NCBI GenBank assembly: GCA_004294445.1
Contig: REAZ01000012.1
Coordinates: 1 to 64,000 of the forward strand
Direction of reading: 5' to 3'
From: Cytophagales bacterium
GTDB lineage: Bacteria > Bacteroidota > Bacteroidia > Cytophagales > Thermoflexibacteraceae
Length of the DNA stretch: 64,000 nt
In this document: positions 34,747-43,140 of the stretch, piece by piece
How positions within the stretch are numbered: the first letter of the stretch is position 1
How the letters are laid out: every line of letters begins with the position of its first letter
Program-made: the position numbers and the translations under genes
The notes under the pieces: generated by a model
What the model was told of the DNA's origin: nothing
What the model saw: only the letters and a program-made list of their open reading frames with translations
The model's database searches: none

Positions 34747-35304
34747 CTAAAACTCTCTGATATAAGGATTTTCAGAAAATTTCACTCTCAATTCTTTCAA
34801 ACGACTATTGATAGAAGTATCTATTTGTCGATCTCTTACTTGTAAGATAAAGCCTCCGATAAGTTCTGGGTTTACCTTCTCCTTTAAATCCACTTTCTTT
34901 CCTGCTATCTTCTCTGCTTCCGCTTGCAAGGCAGCACGAAGTTCGGCAGTAAGTTCGAAAGGAGTAGTTACCAAAGCACTTTCTATTTGCATCTTTTCAT
35001 TATATTGAGCATGAAACTCCTTTGCAATAACGTATAACAAATCCTCTCTTTGTTTTTTGGTCAGAATTTCGAAGAAAGAGAGCGTAAGTTTGTTTATCTT
35101 GCCCTCAAAAATACGCCTTAAAACATTCAATTTAGCCTCTCGGCTAATGATCGGATTTTTCAACATCAATCTCAAATCTACACTACCGTCACAAGTATCT
35201 TGGAGTAGTAGTATATTTTCGTGTACTTCGTCCAAAACACCTTTTTCGTCGGCAAGCTCAATTAATGACTTTGCATACCTTGATGCTACTCTAATTTCTG
35301 ACAT
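34747..35304 (-). CDS. atpH: ATP synthase F1 subunit delta
   Basis: A 185-residue delta subunit, part of the peripheral stalk that ties F1 to the b subunit. The N-terminal SRYAKSLIELA and C-terminal GGFILQVRDRQIDTSINSRL are family signatures. It lies between atpF and atpA as in other Bacteroidota. Confidence 0.95.
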   Translation of the reverse strand: MSEIRVASRYAKSLIELADEKGVLDEVHENILLLQDTCDGSVDLRLMLKNPIISREAKLNVLRRIFEGKINKLTLSFFEILTKKQREDLLYVIAKEFHAQYNEKMQIESALVTTPFELTAELRAALQAEAEKIAGKKVDLKEKVNPELIGGFILQVRDRQIDTSINSRLKELRVKFSENPYIREF

Positions 35305-35388
35305 ATCGGTTCAATATTTAATGTAGCATAGACTATTTGTCTTTGCTTATCTTATTCTAAGGCACAAGCGAAAAGCCCATGCTACCAA

Positions 35389-35883
35389 TTAGTTACTCTT
35401 AATTTCTTTCAAAAAGTTTTGTGCCAAATCCAATTGAGCATTTTTGTTACCCAATTCGTTTTTCAGCAATTTCTCTGCAATAGTTAGCGAAAGACTGGCT
35501 ACCTGATTTCTTACTTCGGTTAGAGCAGCTTGCTTCTCATTTTTAATAGCCTCTTGCGCAGAAGCAATGATTCGGTTGCTTTCTTCTATAGCCTTGTCTT
35601 TTGCCTCGTTTACCAACCTATCAGCAACTGTTTTGGCATCTTTTAGCATCTTTTCCCTCTCTGTGCGTGCCTCTTGCAAAAGCCTTGCATTCTCTACATT
35701 TAGCACCGCCATTTCTTGCTTTGCTTTCTCGGCTGTAGCTAAGGAGTCCGCGATTGTTTTTTCTCTCTCATCTAAAGCACCCAAGATTGGCTGCCAAGCA
35801 AACTTGCGGAGGATAAAAAAAACAGTAATAAAAGTAAGTGATGTCCAAAATATCAGACCTATACTCGGTGTTACTAAATCCAT
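35389..35883 (-). CDS. atpF: ATP synthase F0 subunit b
   Basis: A 164-residue b subunit. A single N-terminal transmembrane helix (about 7-26; PSIGLIFWTSLTFITVFFIL) is followed by a long charged helix (about 30-150) with KFAWQPILGALDEREKTIADSL. It forms the peripheral stalk with delta. The gap to atpE (131 bp) has a hairpin. Confidence 0.96.
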   Translation of the reverse strand: MDLVTPSIGLIFWTSLTFITVFFILRKFAWQPILGALDEREKTIADSLATAEKAKQEMAVLNVENARLLQEARTEREKMLKDAKTVADRLVNEAKDKAIEESNRIIASAQEAIKNEKQAALTEVRNQVASLSLTIAEKLLKNELGNKNAQLDLAQNFLKEIKSN

Positions 35884-35970
35884 ATTTTTACGAATTATAA
35901 ATGATGAATGATGAATTATAAATTATAAATGCAAACGGTCTGACCGCCCAATTTTAAATCTTTGTAAAAT

Positions 35971-36004
35971 AAGGCTTTCAAGACGCAATCCGCCTGAAAG
36001 CCTT
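35971..36004 (-). terminator. Hairpin after atpE, possible attenuator
   Basis: AAGGCTTTCA (35971-35980) pairs perfectly with TGAAAGCCTT (35995-36004), 11 bp after the atpE stop. The T run behind it on the minus strand (ATTTTAC) is weak. It may cause partial termination or protect the upstream mRNA, giving more c subunit than b, delta and alpha. Confidence 0.6.
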
Positions 36005-36014
36005 ATCAATTTCA

Positions 36015-36260
36015 TTAACCAGCGATAAGCAAACAAACAACTATAGCAAACAAAGCTGCACCTTCTACAAGACCAGCCGCAATAATCATCGCAGTTTGCA
36101 ATTTGCCGAAAATTTCTGGCTGACGAGCCATCGCTTCCATAGCACGACCACCTACACCACTGATACCTACACCTGCACCTATTACAGCCAAGCCCGCACC
36201 GATACCTGCACCAAGCGTACTCATGCTACCACCGATTTCCAATAACAAATTAGCTAACAT
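36015..36260 (-). CDS. atpE: ATP synthase F0 subunit c
   Basis: An 81-residue double-helix hairpin, the rotor ring subunit. The first helix has the glycine-rich GAGIGAGLAVIGAGVG motif (about 18-32), the polar loop is ARQPE (45-49) and the ion-binding carboxylate is Glu66 in GLVEGAALF. No extra Na+-site residues are obvious, so proton coupling is likely. Confidence 0.97.
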   Translation of the reverse strand: MLANLLLEIGGSMSTLGAGIGAGLAVIGAGVGISGVGGRAMEAMARQPEIFGKLQTAMIIAAGLVEGAALFAIVVCLLIAG

Positions 36261-36375
36261 AGTTTTAAATTTTAATGATAAATTATGAATTATAAATTAT
36301 AAATTGGGAATGAAGAACTTTTATTATGAACTATAAATCAATCATTTATAATTCATTATTCAACATTCATAATTC

Positions 36376-37443
36376 CTAATGATGCTCTGCGTGTCCATGC
36401 TCATGTTCTACAATTGCCATTCCTATGAACAAAGACGAAAGCAAAGTGAAAATATAAGCCTGCAAAGCTGCAACAAATAGCTCTAAAAACATCATCATAA
36501 TCACACCTGCAGAAGCTGCAAAGCCTACAGTCATGCTCTTGAATATGAAGGCAAAACTTGTCAAACTCAAAATTATGATATGTCCACCTGTGATGTTGGC
36601 AAAAAGACGAATCATCAAAGCGAATGGCTTAGTGAAAATACCTATAATTTCCACTGGCACCATAATTGGTAGCATCCAAAGCGGTAAACCTGGAGGTAAG
36701 AAAATATGCCCCCAATATGCCTTATTGCCCGAAAAGTTCGTAATTAACAAGGTCAAAAACGCCAAAGTCAATGTAAATGCAATATTTCCAGACATATTTG
36801 CTCCTGTCGGGATTAAGCCCAACATATTGTTTATCCAGATAAAGAAAAATAAGGTCAATAGATAAGGCAGATAAGTCTTGTACTTCTTTTCGCCAATATT
36901 CGGAATAACCACTTCGTCGCGAATGAAAACAATGAGCATTTCGAAGAAGTTTTGCGCACCTTTCGGGGCTTGTCCTGATTGCTTAACGTAAGCCTTTGCT
37001 ACAGAGGTGAATACCAAAACTAAAATCAATGCACCTATGAGCATCGAAACTACATTTTTGGTAAGCGATAAGTCTATGATTTTCTTTCCGTTGGCTTCAT
37101 GAATGTGTCCATGCTCCATACGATAGACATTGTTCCCTTTGATGACCTGCTCTTTGCCATGATGAAAAGCACTCGACATAAATACGTCTAAGCTACCATC
37201 AGTAAAAAGGATAACAGGCAAAGGAATACTTACGGGGTGTTCCTCTCCGTTTGCATCTTTGAGGTCGAGCAGGTGCCAGTCATAGCTATCCATGACGTGG
37301 TGCATTATCATCTCTTTCGGGTTGAATTTTCCTTCCTCACCGCTACTTTCATTTCCATCTTCGGCACGCACCGAGAGAGAAAGCAGTGAAAAAGACAATG
37401 CAAACAAGCAAGAAAATAAAAATCGTAGTGTATATGTTTTCAT
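36376..37443 (-). CDS. atpB: ATP synthase F0 subunit a
   Basis: A 355-residue a subunit with a long N-terminal exported stretch (about 1-135) including a signal-like start (cleavage near SVRA), as seen in Bacteroidota. The membrane part (about 136-345) has the essential arginine in ALMIRLFANITGGHI and the C-terminal helix hairpin FLELFVAALQAYIFTLLS. The tail is His-rich (EHEHGHAEHH). It opens the F0 block with DUF6168 upstream. Confidence 0.96.
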   Translation of the reverse strand: MKTYTLRFLFSCLFALSFSLLSLSVRAEDGNESSGEEGKFNPKEMIMHHVMDSYDWHLLDLKDANGEEHPVSIPLPVILFTDGSLDVFMSSAFHHGKEQVIKGNNVYRMEHGHIHEANGKKIIDLSLTKNVVSMLIGALILVLVFTSVAKAYVKQSGQAPKGAQNFFEMLIVFIRDEVVIPNIGEKKYKTYLPYLLTLFFFIWINNMLGLIPTGANMSGNIAFTLTLAFLTLLITNFSGNKAYWGHIFLPPGLPLWMLPIMVPVEIIGIFTKPFALMIRLFANITGGHIIILSLTSFAFIFKSMTVGFAASAGVIMMMFLELFVAALQAYIFTLLSSLFIGMAIVEHEHGHAEHH

Positions 37444-37525
37444 TTTTTCTAATACGCCAAAACAAATTTTGACCTTAATAAATTAATAATCAGCTATATA
37501 GATATTAGAAACAGCTAACGCCTTT

Positions 37526-37924
37526 CTAATTTTTTCGCAATTTAGACAACAAAGTTTTAATTTCAAACGCTGTAAACAAAAAATATAAAATAAAAAAAGT
37601 GAAAGCAAAATTGAACTTGTTTTCTTTGAATAAATATATATAAGTAATGACTACTATCAGGCTCAGAAAAAGTCGGATAGCCGTAGTTCCCATAGTTGCA
37701 TTGTAGGAATCAATAGCGTCTTTGCTTGCCGTCCCTTTCTCCATAATCTTATGAGAAATAAGCGTAATACCAAAGAAATAGACAATCATACCCCATGTAT
37801 GCGGATAAATAAGCGGTGTGGTAAACTGCAAAACAAGTGCGATAAGCACTACCAAAAGGCTAAATTTGGTAAGTAAAACGGCAAAAGAACTATTCAATTT
37901 TGAAAATAATTTAGATTTTTGCAA
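37526..37924 (-). CDS. DUF6168/AtpI-like membrane protein
   Basis: A 132-residue protein with four hydrophobic segments, located directly upstream of atpB. This is the place of DUF6168 or AtpI-like proteins in Bacteroidota, thought to help F0 assembly. The start is uncertain: the open frame begins with TTG (37922-37924), but a -7 box (TACTTTTG on the minus strand, 37922-37929) overlaps it, so the TTG at 37895-37897 (MNSSFAVLL) may be the real start. Confidence 0.65.
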   Translation of the reverse strand: MQKSKLFSKLNSSFAVLLTKFSLLVVLIALVLQFTTPLIYPHTWGMIVYFFGITLISHKIMEKGTASKDAIDSYNATMGTTAIRLFLSLIVVITYIYLFKENKFNFAFTFFILYFLFTAFEIKTLLSKLRKN

Positions 37925-37929
37925 AAGTA
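37922..37929 (-). promoter_or_regulatory. Possible -7 box of the atp operon
   Basis: The minus strand reads TACTTTTG, matching TAnnTTTG, just upstream of the DUF6168/AtpI-like gene. No clear -33 box was found. Confidence 0.4.
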
Positions 37930-37955
37930 TGAATTATTTGGCTAAATTAATAAAC

Positions 37956-38819
37956 ATGAAAGATAAATATATATATCTGCCACTTTTGCTTGCGTTTGCT
38001 GTAGGGATATTTTTGTTTTCACTTCGTAACCAAAGCCCGTCTTATAGACTACATTCTCTGATGAAAAAAGGGGCGGTGGATAAACAACAGTTTATAGATA
38101 GTATTGAGTTTGTGATGGAAAATGGAGCAATAGTAGTAGAAATTAAGAACGAAAAAGCAAATTTTGCAAAGAATTACAGATTCATCTTTGAAACGGGAAG
38201 TCCTACTTATTTTTCCAAAGAGCTACTTTTAGAGGCGGCATTAGTGGAAAAATTGGAGGTGCAGAACAATAACGGGCAAAGTAAGGCTGTTTCCTTTTTT
38301 CTGACTCATTTGCAGATACGGGATATTAATTTTGGCTCTGTTGGGGTAGGGGAGTTGCAGACACTTCCGCCCAATATAGATGGTATCATAGGGGCAAACC
38401 TGATGCAACACTGTCTTTGGCAGATAGATTACCCCAAGCGAAAGATATATTTTGCCAGCCATCAAGATTTTTTACCAAAGCAGCCCAAAATGCATCAGGT
38501 TTCTTTCATCAGAAATATCTATAGGATACCATGTATCTACCTCACCATCAATAATTTTCCGCGAAGACCAATGGCTTGGGTAAGCACTTCAAAAAAAACT
38601 ACTGTTTTGCTTGACCAGCAGTTTTCGAACCTGCGCTATGCGATGGCTTTCCCTCAAGATTCGGCTACAGCCGAAAGGCTTGCTATAGGAACTTTAGAAG
38701 TTCAGAAAATACCTACTACATTTAGTTTGGGGCAGCAATGCTATTTAGGAAGTGAGTTTTTGAAAAATTATGTATTGACATTCGACTGGAGCAGCAGAAA
38801 AATGTATATCGGTCAATAA
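37956..38819 (+). CDS. Retropepsin-like membrane-anchored protein with Glu in the DTG motif
   Basis: A 287-residue protein with an N-terminal transmembrane anchor (about 5-23) and a fold like bacterial retropepsin/aspartyl-protease domains. The motif usually DTGS is ETGSP (79-83) here, and the later block IDGIIGANLMQHCLWQIDY fits the family. The Asp to Glu change makes catalysis doubtful. The ATG at 37956 is chosen since it gives a clean signal anchor; an ATG at 37929 is possible. Function unknown. Confidence 0.65.
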   Translation: MKDKYIYLPLLLAFAVGIFLFSLRNQSPSYRLHSLMKKGAVDKQQFIDSIEFVMENGAIVVEIKNEKANFAKNYRFIFETGSPTYFSKELLLEAALVEKLEVQNNNGQSKAVSFFLTHLQIRDINFGSVGVGELQTLPPNIDGIIGANLMQHCLWQIDYPKRKIYFASHQDFLPKQPKMHQVSFIRNIYRIPCIYLTINNFPRRPMAWVSTSKKTTVLLDQQFSNLRYAMAFPQDSATAERLAIGTLEVQKIPTTFSLGQQCYLGSEFLKNYVLTFDWSSRKMYIGQ

Positions 38820-38880
38820 AGATAGCATACTTTTAGGCATCATATTTTTAAATTTATTCTTTTTCTCTTACCTTTGCGGC

Positions 38881-40836
38881 ATGATTGCGATTAATGACAT
38901 TTCGTTTTATTTCGGTAGCCGCATTATGTATGAAAATGCTTCGCTACACATTAAACCCAAAGACAAAATGGGGCTTATCGGTGCAAATGGCACTGGCAAA
39001 TCTACACTTTTACGCCTGATAACAGGGGAGTATCAGCCCGATGCGGGGAATATATCCAAATCAAATGATTGTACGCTTGGTTTTCTCAACCAAGACCTAC
39101 TTTCTTATGACACAGGCAATAGCATTCTTTCTGTGGCGATGGAGGCTTTTGCTCGGCAGAATGAATTGCAGCATCAGATAGAGGTAATATTGCACGAAAT
39201 GGAAACCAACTATGATGACAAATTGGTAGAAAAATTGGGCAAAGTGCAGGAGGAGTTTGAGCATCTTGGAGGCTATACAATTCAGTCGGAGGCAGAGGCT
39301 ATTTTAGAGGGCTTAGGTTTTAGCACTACAGATTTGCAAAGACCTCTCAGAGAGTTTTCGGGTGGGTGGCGCATGCGTGTAATGTTGGCTAAGTTGCTCC
39401 TAATGAAGCCTTCTCTGCTCATGCTCGACGAACCTACTAACCACTTGGATTTGCCTTCTATCCAGTGGATAGAACAATATTTGCAGACCTACGAGGGGGC
39501 TTATATAGTAGTATCGCATGATAGAGAATTTTTGGATAATGTTTCTAAGACGATTGTAGAGGTATCGATGGGCAGGCTCAATGTCTATGCGGGCAATTAC
39601 TCTTTTTACTTGGAAGAGAGGGCATTACGCAGAGAAATACAGCAAGGGGCTTACGAAAATCAGCAGCAGCAGATTCGCCAAATGGAACGATTCATAGAAC
39701 GATTTAAGGCAAAAGCATCCAAAGCAACTCAAGCCCAATCGAGGGTGAAGGCATTGGAGAAAATGGAACTCGTAGATGCGGTCGAAGATGAAAATGCAAC
39801 AGTGAATTTTCGCTTTACTTTTGACCAGCAGCCAGGGCGAAGACTCGTAGAAATGAAAGACGTATCCAAATCTTACGGAGATTTGCACTTGCTCAGAAAC
39901 ACAGATGCCGTCATAGAAAAAGGCGATAAGATAGCTCTCATTGGGGCAAATGGTAGAGGGAAATCCACGCTATTGAGGGTAATTAGCGGCAAAGAACCAC
40001 ACGAAGGGGAAAACAAACTTGGCTACAACGTAAAAATAGGAATGTACGCACAGCACCAATTAGAAGTGCTAAATTTAGAAAATACAATCATAGACGAACT
40101 CAAAGAGGCTGGCTCAAACCGCAGCGAAACGGAGTTAAGAACTATTCTCGGTTGTTTCCTTTTTACTGGCGAAGATGTATTCAAAAAAATAAAAGTCCTT
40201 TCAGGGGGTGAAAAATCTCGTGTTGCCTTGGCACTTACGCTCATTGCCTCCTCTAATTTCTTACTCTTAGACGAGCCTACCAATCACTTGGATATGCAGT
40301 CCGTCAATATTTTAGTACAAGCATTGCAGCAGTACGAAGGCTCTTTTATCGTCATCTCCCACGATAGACATTTTGTTTCCCAAGTTGCCAATAAAATATG
40401 GTGGCTTGAAAATCAGGAAATTAAGGAATATTTGGGTACTTACGAGGAGTTTAAATATTGGGATAGTCAAAGGCAGAAAAATGCCGTTAATGTTCCCCAA
40501 GAAAAGAAAATAGAGGTAAAAGCAGCTCCGCAACCTCCGCAAAACAATAGCAAAAATAATGGGCAAAACGACATAGAAGAAGCAAAGAAAGAACTTAAAA
40601 AAGTACAAAAGCAATTGGAAGAAATAGAAAGCCAAATCACGCTTTTGGAAAAGGAAAAGAAAGAAATAGAAATACAACTTTCACTTCCCGAAGTTTTCAA
40701 AGATGCGAAAAAAGCGGCAGCTACGAATGATAAATTTAAGCAAACAACGCAAAAATTGAATAAACTCAATGAAAATTGGGAAAGTTTGGCATTAGTGGCA
40801 GAGGACTTGGAAAACAAAACAAAACAAGTTCGTTAA
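38881..40836 (+). CDS. ABC-F family ATPase (Uup-like)
   Basis: A 651-residue cytosolic protein with two ATPase domains and no membrane part. Walker A motifs are GANGTGKST (about 34-42) and GANGRGKST (about 357-365). Signatures are REFSGGWRMR and KVLSGGEKSR, with Walker B MLDEPTNHLD and LLDEPTNHLD. A linker (about 230-310) joins the two domains, and a Gln/Lys-rich coiled coil (about 560-650) ends the protein as in Uup. ABC-F proteins act on ribosomes. The DCC gene starts 7 bp after its stop. Confidence 0.92.
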   Translation: MIAINDISFYFGSRIMYENASLHIKPKDKMGLIGANGTGKSTLLRLITGEYQPDAGNISKSNDCTLGFLNQDLLSYDTGNSILSVAMEAFARQNELQHQIEVILHEMETNYDDKLVEKLGKVQEEFEHLGGYTIQSEAEAILEGLGFSTTDLQRPLREFSGGWRMRVMLAKLLLMKPSLLMLDEPTNHLDLPSIQWIEQYLQTYEGAYIVVSHDREFLDNVSKTIVEVSMGRLNVYAGNYSFYLEERALRREIQQGAYENQQQQIRQMERFIERFKAKASKATQAQSRVKALEKMELVDAVEDENATVNFRFTFDQQPGRRLVEMKDVSKSYGDLHLLRNTDAVIEKGDKIALIGANGRGKSTLLRVISGKEPHEGENKLGYNVKIGMYAQHQLEVLNLENTIIDELKEAGSNRSETELRTILGCFLFTGEDVFKKIKVLSGGEKSRVALALTLIASSNFLLLDEPTNHLDMQSVNILVQALQQYEGSFIVISHDRHFVSQVANKIWWLENQEIKEYLGTYEEFKYWDSQRQKNAVNVPQEKKIEVKAAPQPPQNNSKNNGQNDIEEAKKELKKVQKQLEEIESQITLLEKEKKEIEIQLSLPEVFKDAKKAAATNDKFKQTTQKLNKLNENWESLALVAEDLENKTKQVR

Positions 40837-40843
40837 TGATACA

Positions 40844-41251
40844 ATGGAAAAATACGCAAATAAAAATATCGTGCTTTTTGATGGCGTTTGCAACCTTTGC
40901 AACGGAGCTGTCAATTTTCTGATAGACCACGACAAAAATAACGTGCTATATTTTGCGTCTTTGCAGTCTGATTTTGGGCAAGAAGTGTTGAAAGATTATG
41001 GCATGAAAACCAATGATTTTGATACTTTTGTTTTTCTAAAGAATGGCAAACCGTTCACTCGCTCCCAAGCTGCCTTAGAGGTGCTTCATCAGCTTGGTGG
41101 TGGGTGGTCTTCTCTTTATTTATTCAGGTTTGTGCCTTCATTTGTCAGAGATAGTATTTACAAACTTGTGGCAAAAAACAGATACCGACTTTTCGGGCAG
41201 CGAGAAGCCTGCCGTATGCCTACCCCCGAACTCAAAGCTAAGTTTTTGTAA
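40844..41251 (+). CDS. DCC family thiol-disulfide oxidoreductase-like protein
   Basis: A 135-residue protein of the DCC/YuxK family, thioredoxin-like in fold. The signature DGVCNLCNGAVNFLIDHD (about 14-31) carries the Cys-X2-Cys pair. Later GREACRMPTPELKAKFL-type ending (FGQREACRMP) is also common. The redox partner is unknown. It is probably co-transcribed with the ABC-F gene. Confidence 0.9.
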   Translation: MEKYANKNIVLFDGVCNLCNGAVNFLIDHDKNNVLYFASLQSDFGQEVLKDYGMKTNDFDTFVFLKNGKPFTRSQAALEVLHQLGGGWSSLYLFRFVPSFVRDSIYKLVAKNRYRLFGQREACRMPTPELKAKFL

Positions 41252-41323
41252 AAGAAAGTAAATATTGCGCAAAATAAAGAAGTGAGAATAAAATAAATAA
41301 CAGTTTAAAATTTATTGAAGAAT

Positions 41324-41977
41324 ATGGCACTCAAAAATTTCATGTCTTTGTTCTTCGTACAGGAAGAAACGACAAAACAAACTGAAAATCAGGCAAATAA
41401 AAACGTACCTCCGCCCATTAACCAGCAGCATACCCCACCCGTTATTCCCTCAAATGCAGACATAGACCAGCGTATCTTTGACTCTTTGCAGCAAGCACTC
41501 AATAATAGCAACTTAGAAGGTTATGATTATATGGAGTTCAAAAATGCCATACAGAGTTTGGCGGGCATTATTTCTGATGAGGCAATGCGGTTCAAATCTG
41601 CCTTTGCTACAGTAGCTCCTATGGGTGTTACTGCCCAAAAACTGATAGAAAGTGCCAAATTTTATAAAAACGTACTTTTGCAAGAGCAAGATAAGTTCAA
41701 CCAAGCCCTTAGCAGTCAGATAGATACAAGCATCGGAGCAAAGCAAAAACACAGTGATGACCTCAAAGCACTCGTTAAGAAAAAAACAGAGGAAATTCAA
41801 AGACTTAGCCAAGAAATAGAGGCGCATGAGCAGGAAATACTGCAAATAGAAGGGCAAATAGGGGAGGTAGTAGTGAAGATAGAAAGCACAAAAAACAACT
41901 TTGATTATACCTTGCACAGCATTATTAATCAGATGGATGCAGACTTAGTTAGTATAGAAAAACACCTATTGGGCTAA
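41324..41977 (+). CDS. Hypothetical coiled-coil protein
   Basis: A 217-residue cytosolic protein. A Pro/Gln/Asn-rich N-terminal linker (about 15-45) is followed by a helical domain (about 46-120; SLAGIISDEAMRFKSAFATV) and a long coiled coil (about 125-190; KALVKKKTEEIQRLSQEI). I do not recognise a named family. ATG at 41324 is preferred over a TTG three codons upstream. Nothing in the sequence suggests catalysis. It may follow the DCC gene in one transcript (72-bp gap). Confidence 0.6.
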   Translation: MALKNFMSLFFVQEETTKQTENQANKNVPPPINQQHTPPVIPSNADIDQRIFDSLQQALNNSNLEGYDYMEFKNAIQSLAGIISDEAMRFKSAFATVAPMGVTAQKLIESAKFYKNVLLQEQDKFNQALSSQIDTSIGAKQKHSDDLKALVKKKTEEIQRLSQEIEAHEQEILQIEGQIGEVVVKIESTKNNFDYTLHSIINQMDADLVSIEKHLLG

Positions 41978-41983
41978 CTTTAG

Positions 41984-42313
41984 CTACCATTTTTTGAATA
42001 CAAAAAAAACAGCTAAAATAATAAAAATAAAACCGACAACGTAGTTCCATTTCAGTTCTTCTTTGAGGTAAAAAACTGAAAAAAATAAAAAAACAAGCAG
42101 CGTAATGACTTCTTGGATAGTTTTTAGCTCAGTAGCATTAAATTTTCCATGCCCTATGCGATTGGCGGGAACTTGGAAGCAATACTCGAAAAAGGCAATG
42201 CCCCAGCTTACCAAAATTACTTTCCATAAGGCGGTTTCCTTAAATTTGAGATGACCGTACCAAGCAAAGGTCATAAAAATATTGGAGATAACTAATAGAA
42301 CAATGGTCTTCAT
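41984..42313 (-). CDS. DMT family protein, DUF486
   Basis: A 109-residue membrane protein with four hydrophobic helices, matching the small DUF486 family (drug/metabolite transporter type). Signatures are SNIFMTFAWYGHLKF, then FFEYCFQVPANRIGHG and NATELKTIQEVITL. ATG at 42311-42313 is chosen; the 14-codon upstream extension is not typical. It is convergent with the coiled-coil gene, with only 6 bp between stops. Confidence 0.88.
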   Translation of the reverse strand: MKTIVLLVISNIFMTFAWYGHLKFKETALWKVILVSWGIAFFEYCFQVPANRIGHGKFNATELKTIQEVITLLVFLFFSVFYLKEELKWNYVVGFIFIILAVFFVFKKW

Positions 42314-42429
42314 AGATTTGCTAAATTTTTGTAATTTTAGTGAAAAACTTAGCAATTATCAATTTTAAAAAAGTAGATGTTATAGTTTAGCGATACAAAA
42401 AAGTTCATCACCCATAATAGGAAAGAAAA

Positions 42430-43134
42430 ATGTTTATACAATACATCATCATAGCTATACTTTCTCTTTGGATAAGTCCTGCAAAGCAAATATCTTTGGA
42501 CGGAGCATGGCGACTCAGACACAGCGAAACGGAGGAAACTGTTAAAATCTATCAAGATGGTTACTTTATGTTTGCCCGCTACGACAAAGTACAGAAAAAA
42601 TTTGTCCATGCAGGCGGCGGTACTTACACGCTCAAAGGGAAAAAATACCAAGAAAAAATAGAATACTTTTCAGCAGATTCTACCAAAGTAGGCTCTGCTT
42701 GGGAAAGTAAAATAAGTGGGCGAGGGGAAGGGAAACTCATTTTTAGGCTTAAAAAGGAAGAAATTTGGGAGAAAATAGCAGAAGAAAACAACTCACTGAC
42801 AGGAAATTGGCGAATTACGGCGAGGGCTGATGCAAGCGGAAAAATGAATGCTATGCAAAGAGGGGCGAGAAAAACGTTGAAAATACTTTCTGGTTCTCGT
42901 TTCCAATGGGCTGCTATTAATCCTGAAACTAAGCAATTTTCGGGGACGGGCGGCGGCACTTATACGGCTGCTAACGGGAAATATACCGAAAACATAGAAT
43001 TTTTTTCTCGCGACAACACGCGCGTAGGGGCAAGCCTTAGCTTTGATTTTGAGGTCAAAGCCAACGACTGGCTACATTCGGGGCTAAGTTCCAAAGGCGA
43101 TAAAATCAGCGAAGTATGGTCGAGAGAGAAATAA
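42430..43134 (+). CDS. Exported protein with two tandem lipocalin-like repeats
   Basis: A 234-residue protein with an N-terminal signal-like segment (about 1-20). It contains two copies of one domain. Copy A (about 24-100) has GAWRLRHSE, FARYDKVQKKFVHAGGGTYT and EKIEYFSADSTKVGSAWESK. Copy B (about 124-215) has GNWRITARAD, AAINPETKQFSGTGGGTYT and ENIEFFSRDNTRVGASLSF. The repeats resemble small lipocalin-like domains of Bacteroidota. Ligand and role are unknown. It stops 6 bp before the convergent deiminase gene. Confidence 0.65.
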   Translation: MFIQYIIIAILSLWISPAKQISLDGAWRLRHSETEETVKIYQDGYFMFARYDKVQKKFVHAGGGTYTLKGKKYQEKIEYFSADSTKVGSAWESKISGRGEGKLIFRLKKEEIWEKIAEENNSLTGNWRITARADASGKMNAMQRGARKTLKILSGSRFQWAAINPETKQFSGTGGGTYTAANGKYTENIEFFSRDNTRVGASLSFDFEVKANDWLHSGLSSKGDKISEVWSREK

Positions 43135-43140
43135 AAATCC

